From Arthrobacter globiformis (GTDB lineage: Bacteria > Actinomycetota > Actinomycetes > Actinomycetales > Micrococcaceae), in contig NZ_JAUSZX010000001.1 of the NCBI RefSeq assembly GCF_030818015.1, forward strand, positions 2,294,001-2,358,000: a DNA stretch of 64,000 nt, in the 5' to 3' direction. The notes under the pieces are model-generated. The model was not told where the DNA came from and did not search any database. It saw nothing but the letters and a program-made list of their open reading frames with translations. How positions within the stretch are numbered: position 1 is the first letter of the stretch; every line of letters begins with the position of its first letter. A program made the translations under genes and the position numbers. Positions 7,341 to 16,591 of the stretch are shown in pieces.

Positions 7341-8720
7341 GTGCTGCGGGACACCCAGTGCCTGCCGCAGGAAATCGCGGGAATAGCCGTCTCCAGCGCC
7401 TTGCCGTCCATGGTGCTGGTCGATGACCAGGGGCGTCCGGTGGCCCCTGCCATGAATCTCATGGACCGTCGCGCCCTGGAAGAAGTTACCGTCATCAGGA
7501 ACGTCGTGGGGGAGTCCGTCATCGAGGACGTGACGGCCAACCGCATCGAGGACCATCCCAACCTGGTCAACCTTTTCTGGTATCAGCGCAACAAACCGCA
7601 GATCTATGACAAGGTCTACAAAGCCCTCACCATCGACGGCTTCACTGTGTCCCGGCTCACCGGCGAGTTCACCCTCAACACAAGCTCGGCCGTTTTCTAC
7701 GGGGTCGCCTTCGACATCCGAAAAGGCGTCTTCCACGACGACATCCTGGAAAAGCTCCACATTGACCCGAACATCCTGCCCCGCCTCTGCGACAGCACCG
7801 ACGTGGTGGGAAGCATCACGGCCGAGGCTGCCGGCGCCACCGGCCTCCACGCCGGCACTCGCGTCGTTGGAGGACAGGTCGACTGCAACGCGGGCTGGAT
7901 CGCCGGCGGAGCGGTCGAAGCCGGGGACATGCAGCTGAACCTCGGGACCAGCGGCGTCCTCGGCGTCGTGCACCAGAACATGGACTACCTCAGCTCCCCG
8001 GACGGTCTCCGGATGGTGAACATCCCGTACACCACCTCGCCCCGGGACACGTTTTCTGCCGTCGCAGTCACGACCACCGGCGGGCAGGCCCTGCGGTACC
8101 TCCGCGACACCTTCGGCGAGGGCGAGGCCGACGTTGAACGGCTCCTCAAGGTCAGCTCCTACGACCTGATCACCCTCCAGGCCCGCGACGTCCCGCCTGG
8201 CAGCGAAGGGTTGCTGGTGCTGCCCTACCTGATGGGTGAGCGTTCTCCTATTTGGGATACGTCAGCCCGCGCCGTCATGTTCGGCCTCTCACTGCATCAT
8301 CACCGAGGCCACGTTTTCCGGGCTTTCATGGAAGGCGTCGCATACGCGCTCTTTGACTCGTTCTCGGTTTTGCAGCGAACGGGACTGAAGATCAACCACC
8401 CTCTCATCTTCAACGAGGGTGGGGCGAAAAGCGAAGTCTGGCGCCGGATCATCACGGACGTTTTCGGCATCCCGACGGCAATGCTCAAGGGCCGCACCGG
8501 GGCGCCCCTCGGGGACGCCATCCTGGCCGGCGTGGGCGTCGGAGTATTCGATGACTTCAGTGTCGCCAAGGAATGGTGCACCTATAGGGAGCACCTTGAG
8601 CCCGATCAGCAGAACCACGACATGTACATGGAGTACTTCCAGCTGTACAAAAACATCTACGCCAACGTGCAGGGCAACTTCCAAGACCTCCAATCAATCG
8701 TCCGCCGCCACCAAAACTGA
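7341..8720 (+). pseudogene. FGGY-family carbohydrate kinase lacking its N-terminus
   Basis: 459 residues. FGGY kinases phosphorylate sugars or polyols; full-length members have about 500-520 residues. The C-terminal FGGY domain is intact: GGQVDCNAGWIAGG, MQLNLGTSGV (ATP-binding segment), NEGGAKSEVWRRIITDVFG and APLGDAILAGVGVG. The first 60-70 residues, including the DxGTxS phosphate loop, are absent. An in-frame stop lies at 7320-7322 and the sequence before it is part of another gene. The GTG at 7341 has no ribosome site. It is therefore probably non-functional despite a long open frame. Downstream come an SDR and a RibH2-type lumazine synthase, which suggests a sugar or polyol locus. The substrate is not clear. 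Confidence 0.75.
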
Positions 8721-8837
8721 CCGGAACCGACACGTCTTCGCCCTGCTGCCAGTGACCAGTCCCTCCCGGACCGACAAGGTCCCTCGCAAACACCGTCCCG
8801 CCGGGACACATCCGCCCCCTTCAACGAGGAGAACACA

Positions 8838-9596
8838 GTGAGTGCCCCAAAGTTCACGCTGGAAAACAAGACCGCCGTCGTCACAGGAGCAAGCAGCGGC
8901 ATCGGCCGGGCCATTGCCGTGGCCATCGCTGAACTGGGAGCCGCAGTAGGCTGCGTCGACCTGCCCGGCAGCGACCTGGAAGGCGTCACCGCCGAGATCA
9001 AGAACTCCGGGGGTCGCGCCGCGTACTTCGCGGCCGACGTCACCCAGTCCCAGGACATGATCAACGCCGTAACCAGCATTGAACAGGAACTGGGAGCCAT
9101 CTCCCTGGCAGTCAACGCCGCAGGCATCGCTAACGCAGCCCCCGCAGAAGACATGCCGCTTGCACAATGGCAGAAGGTTCTGGACGTCGACCTGACCGGG
9201 GTGTTCCTGTCTTGCCAGGCAGAAGGCAACGCCATGCTCCGCAACGGCGGCGGATCCATCGTTAACATCGCCTCGATGTCCGCCACCATCGCCAATAGAG
9301 GACTGCTCCAAGCCCACTACAACACCGCCAAAGCAGGTGTCGTCCACCTGGGCAAGAGCCTCGCCTGGGAGTGGGCCTCCCGCGGCATCCGCGTCAGCCC
9401 GGGCTACACCAACACGCCCATGACCAAGCGCCCCGAACAGGCCAGCGCCATGGCCGGCTACGCACAAGACACCCCTCTGGGCAGAAACGCCGAACCCGAA
9501 GACATCGCCGGACCCGTGGCATTCCTCCTCAGCGACGCAGCAGCATTTGTGACAGGAGTTGACCTGCTGGTCGATGGCGGATTCGTCATCTGGTGA
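8838..9596 (+). CDS. Short-chain dehydrogenase/reductase (polyol or sugar type)
   Basis: 252 residues from a GTG at 8838 behind GAGGAG. This is a classical SDR. The NAD(P)-binding TGASSGIGRAI lies at about residues 16-26 and NAAGIA at about 94. The catalytic Ser is in NIASMSA (about 147) and the catalytic Tyr/Lys in HYNTAKAG (about 163-167). The C-terminal signature is SDAAAFVTGVDLLVDGGF. It follows the FGGY kinase remnant by about 120 bases, and its stop overlaps a possible GTG start of the lumazine synthase gene, so they form an operon. A polyol dehydrogenase role fits the setting but is inferred. Confidence 0.85.
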   Translation: MSAPKFTLENKTAVVTGASSGIGRAIAVAIAELGAAVGCVDLPGSDLEGVTAEIKNSGGRAAYFAADVTQSQDMINAVTSIEQELGAISLAVNAAGIANAAPAEDMPLAQWQKVLDVDLTGVFLSCQAEGNAMLRNGGGSIVNIASMSATIANRGLLQAHYNTAKAGVVHLGKSLAWEWASRGIRVSPGYTNTPMTKRPEQASAMAGYAQDTPLGRNAEPEDIAGPVAFLLSDAAAFVTGVDLLVDGGFVIW

Positions 9597-9652
9597 GTCT
9601 TGCGTCAGCTCGAAAGAAACCTCCAACGACCTCCCAAAGAAAGGAACACACC

Positions 9653-10105
9653 TTGTCACCTCCTGCCACTTCCTCCTTCCGGGTAGCGATCGTTAGTGCC
9701 CGATGGCATGCCGACATCGTTGATCATGCGGTCGACAGCTTCCAGACGCGACTCAAGGAACTCGGCATCGTCAACGTGGATGTCCGCCAAGTGCCCGGGG
9801 CCTTCGAAATTCCTCTACTCGTCCGACGGCTCGCAGCGTCCGGTCAGTACGACGGTATCGCCACCTCTGCCCTGGTGGTTGACGGAGGTATTTATCGCCA
9901 CGAATTTGTCGCACAAAGCGTCGTGGACGCCCTCATGAGAGTGCAGTTGGAAACGGACGTACCAGTATTCTCCGGGGTCCTAACTCCTCACCATTTCCAC
10001 GAGCACGAAGAGCACCGCAGCCAGTTTTCCCAGCATTTCGTGACCAAGGGGAAGGAGCGGGCAGACGCTCTCGCCTCAACTCTCACAACATTGGCGTCCC
10101 TCTAG
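9653..10105 (+). CDS. ribH: Type II lumazine synthase (RibH2-like)
   Basis: 6,7-dimethyl-8-ribityllumazine synthase condenses the ribityl-uracil amine with a dihydroxybutanone phosphate in riboflavin synthesis. The motifs are those of the RibH2 subtype described from Brucella and Mesorhizobium: IVSARWHADIVDHAVDSF, VPGAFEIPLLVRRLA, VVDGGIYRHEFVAQSVVDAL and FSGVLTPHHFHEHEEHRSQF, with the catalytic His in PHHFHE. I chose the TTG at 9653 because GAAAGG lies 8 bases upstream and the length (150 residues) fits. A GTG at 9593 overlapping the SDR stop is the alternative. No other riboflavin genes are present, so it may serve the sugar/polyol locus rather than bulk riboflavin supply. Confidence 0.85.
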   Translation: MSPPATSSFRVAIVSARWHADIVDHAVDSFQTRLKELGIVNVDVRQVPGAFEIPLLVRRLAASGQYDGIATSALVVDGGIYRHEFVAQSVVDALMRVQLETDVPVFSGVLTPHHFHEHEEHRSQFSQHFVTKGKERADALASTLTTLASL

Positions 10106-10555
10106 GTCCAACCAGACCTGGTGGATGAGCTCCCTGGAGCTCCAGCCCTGCTTCGTGGCGTCACTGCAGGTACGAGATCAACCGTCACCGGCCCCGGCGG
10201 CGCCCCAACTCATCCAGTTATCACTCTGCCCCTGGTGGGAATGACCGGTTCCGGCAACAGGCTCTGAGCGCAGGCATGTGGCAACAACTAGTTAAGCGGG
10301 ACGTTTCTGACTGAATTGTTATGGTCGAAAGCGAGCCTCGCCCCTCTGGCCAGATCGGCCAGAGGGCATCAGGCACTACAGATCTGCCCCTTCTAATCGG
10401 AGCTTGAGGTAACGCCGATAATCGGGATTCCGTAACCCTGACCGCTACCAGCGGGTTGGTCAGCCAGCATTGGTCCACTGTGCTCACATCGCCCTTCACC
10501 GCAGATGTGCCACCGCTTATGGCACAGGCAAATTGGGTCCAGCCCTCTGGGCCTT
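10106..10555. other. Intergenic stretch with one strong hairpin
   Basis: No convincing gene in about 450 bases after the lumazine synthase. The only structure seen is the hairpin at 10342-10366. Confidence 0.4.
10342..10366. terminator. Perfect 10-bp hairpin
   Basis: CCCTCTGGCC (10342-10351) pairs perfectly with GGCCAGAGGG (10357-10366) around a 5-base loop. It may end transcription of the kinase-SDR-ribH unit, about 240 bases downstream. No T-run follows on either strand, so a regulatory site is also possible. Confidence 0.4.
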
Positions 10556-10765
10556 GGATTGATTCGTCCCCGGCCAGCAGATCCGCGGTGGTTTTCCCAG
10601 CCCAGCGGGGTCCGCAGCCGTTGCCAGCTCGATCCGGGAGGTGCGCTGGCTGGCGGCCATCAGCGCGATGGGGGAGGAGATTTCGAACTGCAGATGGCGG
10701 TGGCGCAGCCAGGCACTGCCGAATCCAAGCCGCTCGCCAGGTTCGGTGATCTGCAAAGTGGAATG
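10556..10765 (-). pseudogene. Luciferase-like monooxygenase fragment
   Basis: A minus-strand frame reads RLGFGSAWLRHRHLQFEISS, then PIALMAASQRTSRIELATA. This matches the N-terminal barrel region of LLM-class flavin monooxygenases (usual pattern RLGFDSAW...SP...L.AAA..TSRI.LGTAV). After this it shifts frame to TPLGWEN and then decays. There is no start region and no C-terminal half, so only about 60 codons survive. Confidence 0.6.
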
Positions 10766-10999
10766 GTGACCCCCTGAGCGGGATCCTCCGGATCGAGCGG
10801 CCAGATGGGGAGGAATCAAAGCTTGCGCACCGGCCGTGAGGAGCCGGGCCGGGGCTCCCCCTAGGGCGTGGCTTTGGATACCAAGAGGTAATCGGAGATC
10901 GTCTGTTGCCTCATGTCATTAGGTCCGGGAAGGGGGTAGATCTCGGCACCCCGCTGGGGTAGGTTGAGCGCAATTATCAGCGTCGCCGGGGAGTCAACC

Positions 11000-12325
11000 G
11001 TGACCAGTAGCAGGCACAATCACCATTGGCATGTCCCCTCCCGCCTCCTCATCGCATTCGGCATCGCAACCGCAACTGCGTTGGCGATCTCCGGGTGCAC
11101 ATCCACGCCAACGCAGGCCCCGGCGTCGTCCACGGGACCGCCGTCGGGGGCCGCTTCAACTACCGGCACGACGGAGGGAGGAAAGACAGGATCGGCGACT
11201 CTGGGCGCACTGGACAAAGCCAGGGTCCAGGACACATTCCGGACTCTGGCCAAGGAGCTGCTCGTACCGGGAGCGGCCATGATGCTCCGCACCCCCCAGG
11301 GAGACGTCAGCCTCACCTACGGCGTGACGAGCGCCGGAGGGTCAACATCTGTCTCACTCGATGACCACATCCGCATCGGCTCCGTCACAAAGACGTGGAC
11401 TGGGACCGTCATCCTGCAGCTCGTGCAGGAAGGCAAACTCAAGCTTGAGGATCCCGTTTCGAAGTACCGCTCTGACGTACCGAACGGCGACAACATCACC
11501 ATCGAACAACTCCTGACCATGCGTAGCGGAATCTACAACTACTCGGAGTCGTACGAGCTCAGCAACGCCCTCGATACCACGCCGCAACGGGTCTGGACGC
11601 CTGAGCAACTGGTGGCCATCGCCTTGCCGTTGCCCGCATATTTCGGCCCCGGCGAAGGCTTTCACTATTCGAACACCAACACGGTTCTGCTGGGGCTCAT
11701 AGCCGAGAAGCTGGAGGGCAAGGGCTTCGGGCAGATCGTGCGCGATCGGATCTTCGGACCACTCGGCCTGAAACAAACATCGCTTCCGGCGTCGGACACT
11801 TCGGGCCTTCCCAAGCCTTTCTCCCGCGGTTACATGTACATGGACAATCTCCTCACCCTGTCCACGCCCAGGCTTCCGGCGGACTTGATCGCCAAGGCAC
11901 AGGACGGCTCATTGAAACCGAATGACTACACAAACGCCAACCCTTCGTGGACATGGGCTGCCGGGCAGGGCGTCTCCACGGCGGGCGACCTCATGACCTT
12001 GGCCGAGGGCCTCACCGATGGCAAGCTGCTCAACCCGGACCTTCAAAAGAAGCGGATGGACAGCCTTGCGCCGATCGACCCGGACAACCCAGACGCGGCG
12101 CTGTATGGCATGGCACTGGCCCAGTTCGGCCCGCTCTACGGACACACCGGCGAACTCCCCGGCTACAACACCTTCATGGGAAGGGATCCGCAGGACAAAG
12201 TGACCTTGGTGGTGTGGACCAACCTTGCCCCGTCACCGGACGGACGGGACCCGGCGTCGACCATCGCCAAGGCCATCATCGGGGACCTCTACGGCGCAGC
12301 GCCGACAGGCCCAGCCACGCGGTGA
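11000..12325 (+). CDS. Beta-lactamase-fold serine hydrolase lipoprotein
   Basis: 441 residues from the GTG at 11000, which has GGGGAG six bases upstream; a TTG at 10964 is a weaker alternative. An N-terminal membrane segment ends in a lipobox (LAISGC, Cys at about residue 32), so it is an exported lipoprotein, followed by a Ser/Thr/Gly linker. The catalytic domain is of the class C beta-lactamase / D-Ala-D-Ala carboxypeptidase type: SVTK (nucleophile Ser and Lys) at about 127-130, YSN at about 223, and HTGELPGYN near the C-terminus in place of KTG. Such enzymes act on peptidoglycan or small esters. Antibiotic resistance is not implied. It appears monocistronic. Confidence 0.85.
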   Translation: MTSSRHNHHWHVPSRLLIAFGIATATALAISGCTSTPTQAPASSTGPPSGAASTTGTTEGGKTGSATLGALDKARVQDTFRTLAKELLVPGAAMMLRTPQGDVSLTYGVTSAGGSTSVSLDDHIRIGSVTKTWTGTVILQLVQEGKLKLEDPVSKYRSDVPNGDNITIEQLLTMRSGIYNYSESYELSNALDTTPQRVWTPEQLVAIALPLPAYFGPGEGFHYSNTNTVLLGLIAEKLEGKGFGQIVRDRIFGPLGLKQTSLPASDTSGLPKPFSRGYMYMDNLLTLSTPRLPADLIAKAQDGSLKPNDYTNANPSWTWAAGQGVSTAGDLMTLAEGLTDGKLLNPDLQKKRMDSLAPIDPDNPDAALYGMALAQFGPLYGHTGELPGYNTFMGRDPQDKVTLVVWTNLAPSPDGRDPASTIAKAIIGDLYGAAPTGPATR

Positions 12326-12594
12326 ACCTCAGACTCGGCGTCGCCTGGCGGGCCCGAGGGCCTGGCACCCAGAGGGAAAACCAGGCAAGCCCGGCTCAAC
12401 CTGGCCCTGCCTCCTCTAACGCACAGATCCCTCAGATCGGGAATCCGGTCAGTCGTTCCACGTGATCAACCAGGATGCAGCCGATCCTGCCCGGCCTCCG
12501 TTGCGGGGGAACCATCGGAAGCGGGAACCTTGGCTGAGCGACGATCCCAAAATGCATCGTCAGACGTGACGGACGCCCGACCGCGATCTGCTTG

Positions 12595-13531
12595 TCAGGA
12601 GCGGATGGCGACCAGGCGTCCGTTGACTTCGCCACGCTCGAAGCGTCGGATGGAGTCGTAGATTTCGTCGAAGCCTATTGTCTCGACGTGCGAGGACACA
12701 GTGCCTTGGGCGATGAGGTTGAGAACTTCTGCGCAGTCCTCGTTGGTGCCTCCATTCGAACCGAGATAGCGCAGCTGTTTGAGGATCATCGTCGTGGTCG
12801 AGATATTCGTCCGCTCCGTTCCCATGCCGACCTGAACGACAGCACCCCGGAACCCGACCGTTTCGATAGCGTCATCGGTCGTGGTATCGAACCCCGCGTA
12901 GTCAACAATCACGTCGAGGTCCTCATCGGCGAAGTCGCGAATGTTCTCAGCGAGCCCATCGATCCCGAAGCCGGAGATGCGTTCCCAAGCGACCGCGGTT
13001 CACCTCCGCCACGTAGATCTTCGCACCGAGCGCCTTGGCGAACTGGATCGCCAGGCTGCCCAGCCCGCCAGCACCTATGATCCCCAGCTTGGTCCCCGAC
13101 TGAACACCGCCTACCTTGAGCGCATGGTAGGACGTCATGCCCGCATCGGTGGCCGGCGCAGCCTGCTCCCACGCCACACCGTCCGGAACCGGGATGACCT
13201 GATAGTCGAAGGCCTTAACCTTGTCCGCGAAGCCGCCGTCGGTGCCCGTCCCGGGGCCTTGGATGGTTGCAGGGATGGCTACTCGCTGGCCTAAGGACAG
13301 GCCGGTGACTGCGTCTCCCAGTTGTGCCACGATCCCTGCGATTTCGTGTCCGAGAGTGATGGGGGTGAAGCCCAGAATGCCAGTGAGCGTGCCGTCCAGG
13401 TATCCCACGTCGGTGTGGCAGATTCCCGCGGCCTTGACATCGATCACCACCTCGTTGGGCCCTGCCACGGGGTCAGGTACGTCCATGAGCTTGAGTGGTT
13501 CGTTCGCAGCAGTCAGCCGCCATGCTTGCAT
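12595..13531 (-). pseudogene. Zn-dependent (MDR) alcohol dehydrogenase, one-base frameshift
   Basis: The frame from the ATG at 13531 gives an MDR dehydrogenase: AAGICHTDVGYLDG (catalytic Zn Cys), ITLGHEIAGIV (Zn His) and LGIIGAGGLGSLAIQFAKALG (NAD site). Near 12991-12998 there is an extra G (CGCGG for CGCG). Removing it continues as AWERISGFGIDGLAENIRDF and then DYAGFDTTTDDAIET to GEVNGRLVAIRS at 12595. The reconstructed protein has about 312 residues and lacks the four structural-zinc Cys. It is the last gene of the P450 operon. A role in oxidising an alcohol intermediate is inferred. The shift may be real or a base-run sequencing error. Confidence 0.8.
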
Positions 13532-13742
13532 GAAAAGCTCCCATCGTTGAAAACCCGTGTTTTGCGTGCCGCCTCGTGTTGGTGACCCGATCTGCGCGAT
13601 TTCCTAAGCGGCGACGGCGGCGAAGCCGAGGCAATCGATAAGTTCCATGGCCTCGATATTAGCGGTAGAGCCATAGGCCCGAGCCTGAGTAATCAGGGTG
13701 TCGTCCGTTAGCTATGTGTGATTTCGCAGGATGCACAGCACG

Positions 13743-14675
13743 TTATGCGGTCCGGAAGCCCCAGACGACCCCTTTTGATGTCGTTGGATCCGTGACGATG
13801 CTTTGGTCTTGGCGATGAACGATTGAGACGCCTTCGTGTTCGAGGTGTGCTGCTGCTGCTTTGACGTCCAGGACGTCAAAGGTGATGCCGAGATACTGAT
13901 CGGTGTGGGTCGGTTCGCCGGTGAGCACGTCCATGATGGGCTCGGTGCGGGGTGTTGCGAAACGGAGCACGGACTTTGCGTAGGCTATTTCGACACAGTC
14001 GGCGTCCATCTCCGGGTCGTGGAATTCGTCGACGACTTTGCCGTCCAGGACATCGGCAAAAAGCTTCTTCGCTCGGGCGCGGTCCTTCGTCAATATGGTG
14101 TGATAGGCGGTGCGCACGATCCCGAGAGGATCGTCTTCAACGACCCGATCCGGCCTCCAGTTTGGGCTCAGACGGGGATCGGCATGTTCGGAGTATTTGT
14201 CCCAGTGGCGTCGGGCCATGTCGTAGAACTCGTATGTTAGGCCTGTATCTTCTGGAAGGGACCAGATCATGGGGCAATCGGCGACGAGGTTGGACTCTGG
14301 GACCACGCCGTCGTGGATGATGTTGCCTTCCTGGTCCCGCGTCCGGAAGCCGTGTGTTTCAAGTTGCCGGGAGACTTCCTCGATGCGGTCGGTGTACCAG
14401 GCGATGTCGGAGAGGCCCTCACCTTCGGGGTATACGGCTTTTTTCCCGCCGGGGAGAACCAGGAGGGAGGGGCACAGGACATCCAGGCTGACATCGCCCA
14501 GGACATAGAAGTATGAGTAGTTAATAGGGTAGGTCGGGTTGAGCAAGGTCAGATCCCACTTGTTTTCCCAACGCACCTCGGGCCGGCCAAAGACCCGGCT
14601 GAACCAGGCGGACGACTGTTCAAGGTCTTCGACGATCAGTGTCGGGTGGAACATCATGGGAAACGGGTTCCACAT
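13743..14675 (-). CDS. Two-domain VOC (extradiol-dioxygenase-fold) protein
   Basis: 310 residues from the ATG at 14675, with GAAGGAG eight bases upstream. There are two glyoxalase/VOC modules. Module 1 spans about 1-150 (MMFHPTLIVEDLEQSSAWFS ... DTGLTYEFYDM) and module 2 about 185-305 (TAYHTILTKDRARAKKLF ... YLGITFDVLD). The fold is that of extradiol ring-cleavage enzymes, but the ligand set differs. His in FHPT and Glu in TYEF are visible in module 1 and His in YHTI in module 2; the usual second His is not obvious. A paralogue sits at 28058-29026. It is the tenth gene of the P450 operon. Ring cleavage, isomerase or binding roles are all possible. Confidence 0.75.
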   Translation of the reverse strand: MWNPFPMMFHPTLIVEDLEQSSAWFSRVFGRPEVRWENKWDLTLLNPTYPINYSYFYVLGDVSLDVLCPSLLVLPGGKKAVYPEGEGLSDIAWYTDRIEEVSRQLETHGFRTRDQEGNIIHDGVVPESNLVADCPMIWSLPEDTGLTYEFYDMARRHWDKYSEHADPRLSPNWRPDRVVEDDPLGIVRTAYHTILTKDRARAKKLFADVLDGKVVDEFHDPEMDADCVEIAYAKSVLRFATPRTEPIMDVLTGEPTHTDQYLGITFDVLDVKAAAAHLEHEGVSIVHRQDQSIVTDPTTSKGVVWGFRTA

Positions 14676-15041
14676 GGGCGGTACTCCTTCATGTCGGGGC
14701 GGGTTGCTTTCGCAACAGGTACGTTCGGTTCTGTCGGTATGCGCATTTCTGGCTGGTGGAAACCGGTGCCGGTGCCGGTGCACGCGGCACGGCGCGCGGG
14801 AATGAGGCCGTGGCTTGCCGTCCGTACGTTCGCCGGGGGCTCGGGCCTTAGCTCCTCGGCGGTCGTTCAGGGGGCTGGGCCCGAGCGCCCCTCATCTGTG
14901 CTCGTCGGCAGGCCATGTTTGATTCAGGGTTCTGGTCACAAGTCGGACGGCTGTTGCGAACCCTGCTCAGGCATTCATAAGTGCGGGGGACATGACGGTG
15001 TCCATGGACTGCCGCTACTTTGGGTGCGGCCGGTGGGCCTT
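14676..15041. other. Gap within the operon with a long-loop hairpin
   Basis: The 366 bases separating the VOC and SDR genes hold no gene. GCTCGGGCC (14839-14847) pairs perfectly with GGCCCGAGC (14878-14886) across about 30 bases, which may attenuate or process the operon mRNA. The size of the gap suggests a lost gene or a second promoter. Confidence 0.35.
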
Positions 15042-15974
15042 CTAGGCGCCGAGGTCCGCGGGATTCATGTTCTTGAAAGCCTCGGCAACGGAAGGATTTG
15101 CCGCAATCATCTCGTCAGCGAACTGTTGGCCGGTGACACGGTACTGGGTGAGGTCCTCGGAGTCCGCGCTCAATTGGTCAGCGACTGCGATCCATCCCTC
15201 GGGGGCGTTCTCGGTGGACTGGACCCGTGGCAGGCCCGTCAGAACCATCCGACTTGCTCGGCCGCCGCTGACCTGGAACATGTCCCCGTGCACCGTGGTG
15301 TCCTGGTGCGAGAGGTAGGCAACGAAATTTGCGACGTGCTCGGGACCGAGCCCGTCGCGTAGTGTACGGATGATGTTCGGGTCGCTATAGGCGCTCTCCG
15401 TCATGGGTGTCCACGCCGTGGGCATCAGCGTTGAAACCTGTACACCAACCCGGTCTCCCTCCTGGGCGAGCGTGTTGCCCAGCGCCCAGATCGCGCCCTT
15501 GGCGGCGCCGTAGGCCGCGGCGCCGGGATTGGCCAGAATGCCGCTGGAGGAGACGAGGATCAGGCGGCCGGAACCGGACTTCACCAGGTGTGGCCATGCA
15601 GCTTGGGAAAGCTCCACCGTGCCCCTGAAGGAGACATCGAAGACCTTCCAGAATTCCTCCATGGGTTGCTCTCCAAAGAGCCCGACGCGGATGATACCTG
15701 CGTTGTTGACCACGATGTCCAGTTGCCCGAAAGCGTCAAGGGCGGTTTGGACGATCCGGGAGGCCTCGTTGGCAACATCATGTACGTCGATGACAGCGGT
15801 TCCACCAGCGCCTTCGATCTCCTTCACAACCTGCTCGGCGTGCTCGCGGGAAACATCGTTGACCACTACCCGGGCACCACGTGACGCGAGAGTGACGGCG
15901 TGGGCCTTGCCCATTCCTTGACCGGCACCGGTAACAATGGCAACGCGCCCTTCGAACTTCAACAATTCCTTCAT
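15042..15974 (-). CDS. Short-chain dehydrogenase/reductase with C-terminal extension
   Basis: About 310 residues from the ATG at 15974. AGGAG abuts this ATG, so a start a few codons downstream cannot be excluded. The Rossmann motif TGAGQGMGKAH lies at about residue 15 and NNAGII at about 94. The catalytic Ser is in ILVSSSG (about 145) and the Tyr/Lys in AAYGAAKGAI (about 158-162). After the core, about 60 extra residues (APEGWIAVADQLSADSEDL ... AEAFKNMNPADLGA) resemble the tail of SDRs related to 3-hydroxyacyl-CoA dehydrogenases of multifunctional beta-oxidation enzymes. Within the P450 operon it could oxidise a secondary alcohol or a hydroxyacyl-CoA. Confidence 0.85.
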   Translation of the reverse strand: MKELLKFEGRVAIVTGAGQGMGKAHAVTLASRGARVVVNDVSREHAEQVVKEIEGAGGTAVIDVHDVANEASRIVQTALDAFGQLDIVVNNAGIIRVGLFGEQPMEEFWKVFDVSFRGTVELSQAAWPHLVKSGSGRLILVSSSGILANPGAAAYGAAKGAIWALGNTLAQEGDRVGVQVSTLMPTAWTPMTESAYSDPNIIRTLRDGLGPEHVANFVAYLSHQDTTVHGDMFQVSGGRASRMVLTGLPRVQSTENAPEGWIAVADQLSADSEDLTQYRVTGQQFADEMIAANPSVAEAFKNMNPADLGA

Positions 15975-16126
15975 CTCCTTCTGCTTAGGCTTCCGCTGTC
16001 CTATGAGAATCATCGGCTCCTGGCCAGGGACCGACAAGGTCATCACGGGTTCCGGGCCGGAGCCACACACGAAGGCGCGACCCCGGCCCAGCGTCGTCTA
16101 CTTCAAGCCCCGACGTGGGCTACCAG

Positions 16127-16519
16127 TCACACGGACGCTGCCTCCTGGGCATGGAAAGGTTCCCGCAAAGTGGCTTCGGGGATCCAGGTGAAGCGGTCCA
16201 CTTCGAAGATTTCGAAGTGGCTGCAGAACCCGATATCGTCTGCCGCAGCTTCCGTCCATGCTTCCGACTCAGCGATTTTGGCCTTGGATTCTTCGGAATC
16301 GAACATCATCACGACGATTGCGTCGGGCTTGGCGGCTCCTCCGATCACGGGCCAGCCCTCCTGCGAGTTCTTGTTCATGAACGATTCGTACCAAACAAGA
16401 CCCGGGATACGCATTCCAATCTTCGCGTGTACGTCCTTGTAGTGCGTTTGGAACTCTTCGGCGCTTGTGCCGGCCCAGCGGTATACCTCGAAGGCGAGGA
16501 CGGGTCCGTTGTTTGCCAT
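16127..16519 (-). CDS. EthD-like dimeric alpha/beta-barrel protein
   Basis: 130 residues. The sequence LAFEVYRWAGTSAEEFQTHY, then KDVHAKIGMRIPGLVWYESF, follows the EthD/DABB pattern (conserved HY.. VHA... P.....Y). EthD-type proteins accompany P450 monooxygenase systems such as the ethyl tert-butyl ether system, where they are required but their reaction is unclear. It sits directly downstream of a CYP108-like gene (72-base gap) in the same operon, which strengthens the assignment. AAAGGAAACACAACC precedes the ATG at 16519. Confidence 0.75.
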   Translation of the reverse strand: MANNGPVLAFEVYRWAGTSAEEFQTHYKDVHAKIGMRIPGLVWYESFMNKNSQEGWPVIGGAAKPDAIVVMMFDSEESKAKIAESEAWTEAAADDIGFCSHFEIFEVDRFTWIPEATLREPFHAQEAASV

Positions 16520-16591
16520 GGTTGTGTTTCCTTTCGGTGGTTTACTTGTTTCGGAGCGGTGTCATGGTGGGGCGTCTTGCATCCTGGCGGA

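Noticed and set aside
11000..12325. Antibiotic-resistance beta-lactamase
   Set aside because: It has SVTK and YSN but HTG in place of KTG, plus a lipoprotein signal, which fits the broad serine hydrolase / carboxypeptidase group better than a true beta-lactamase.
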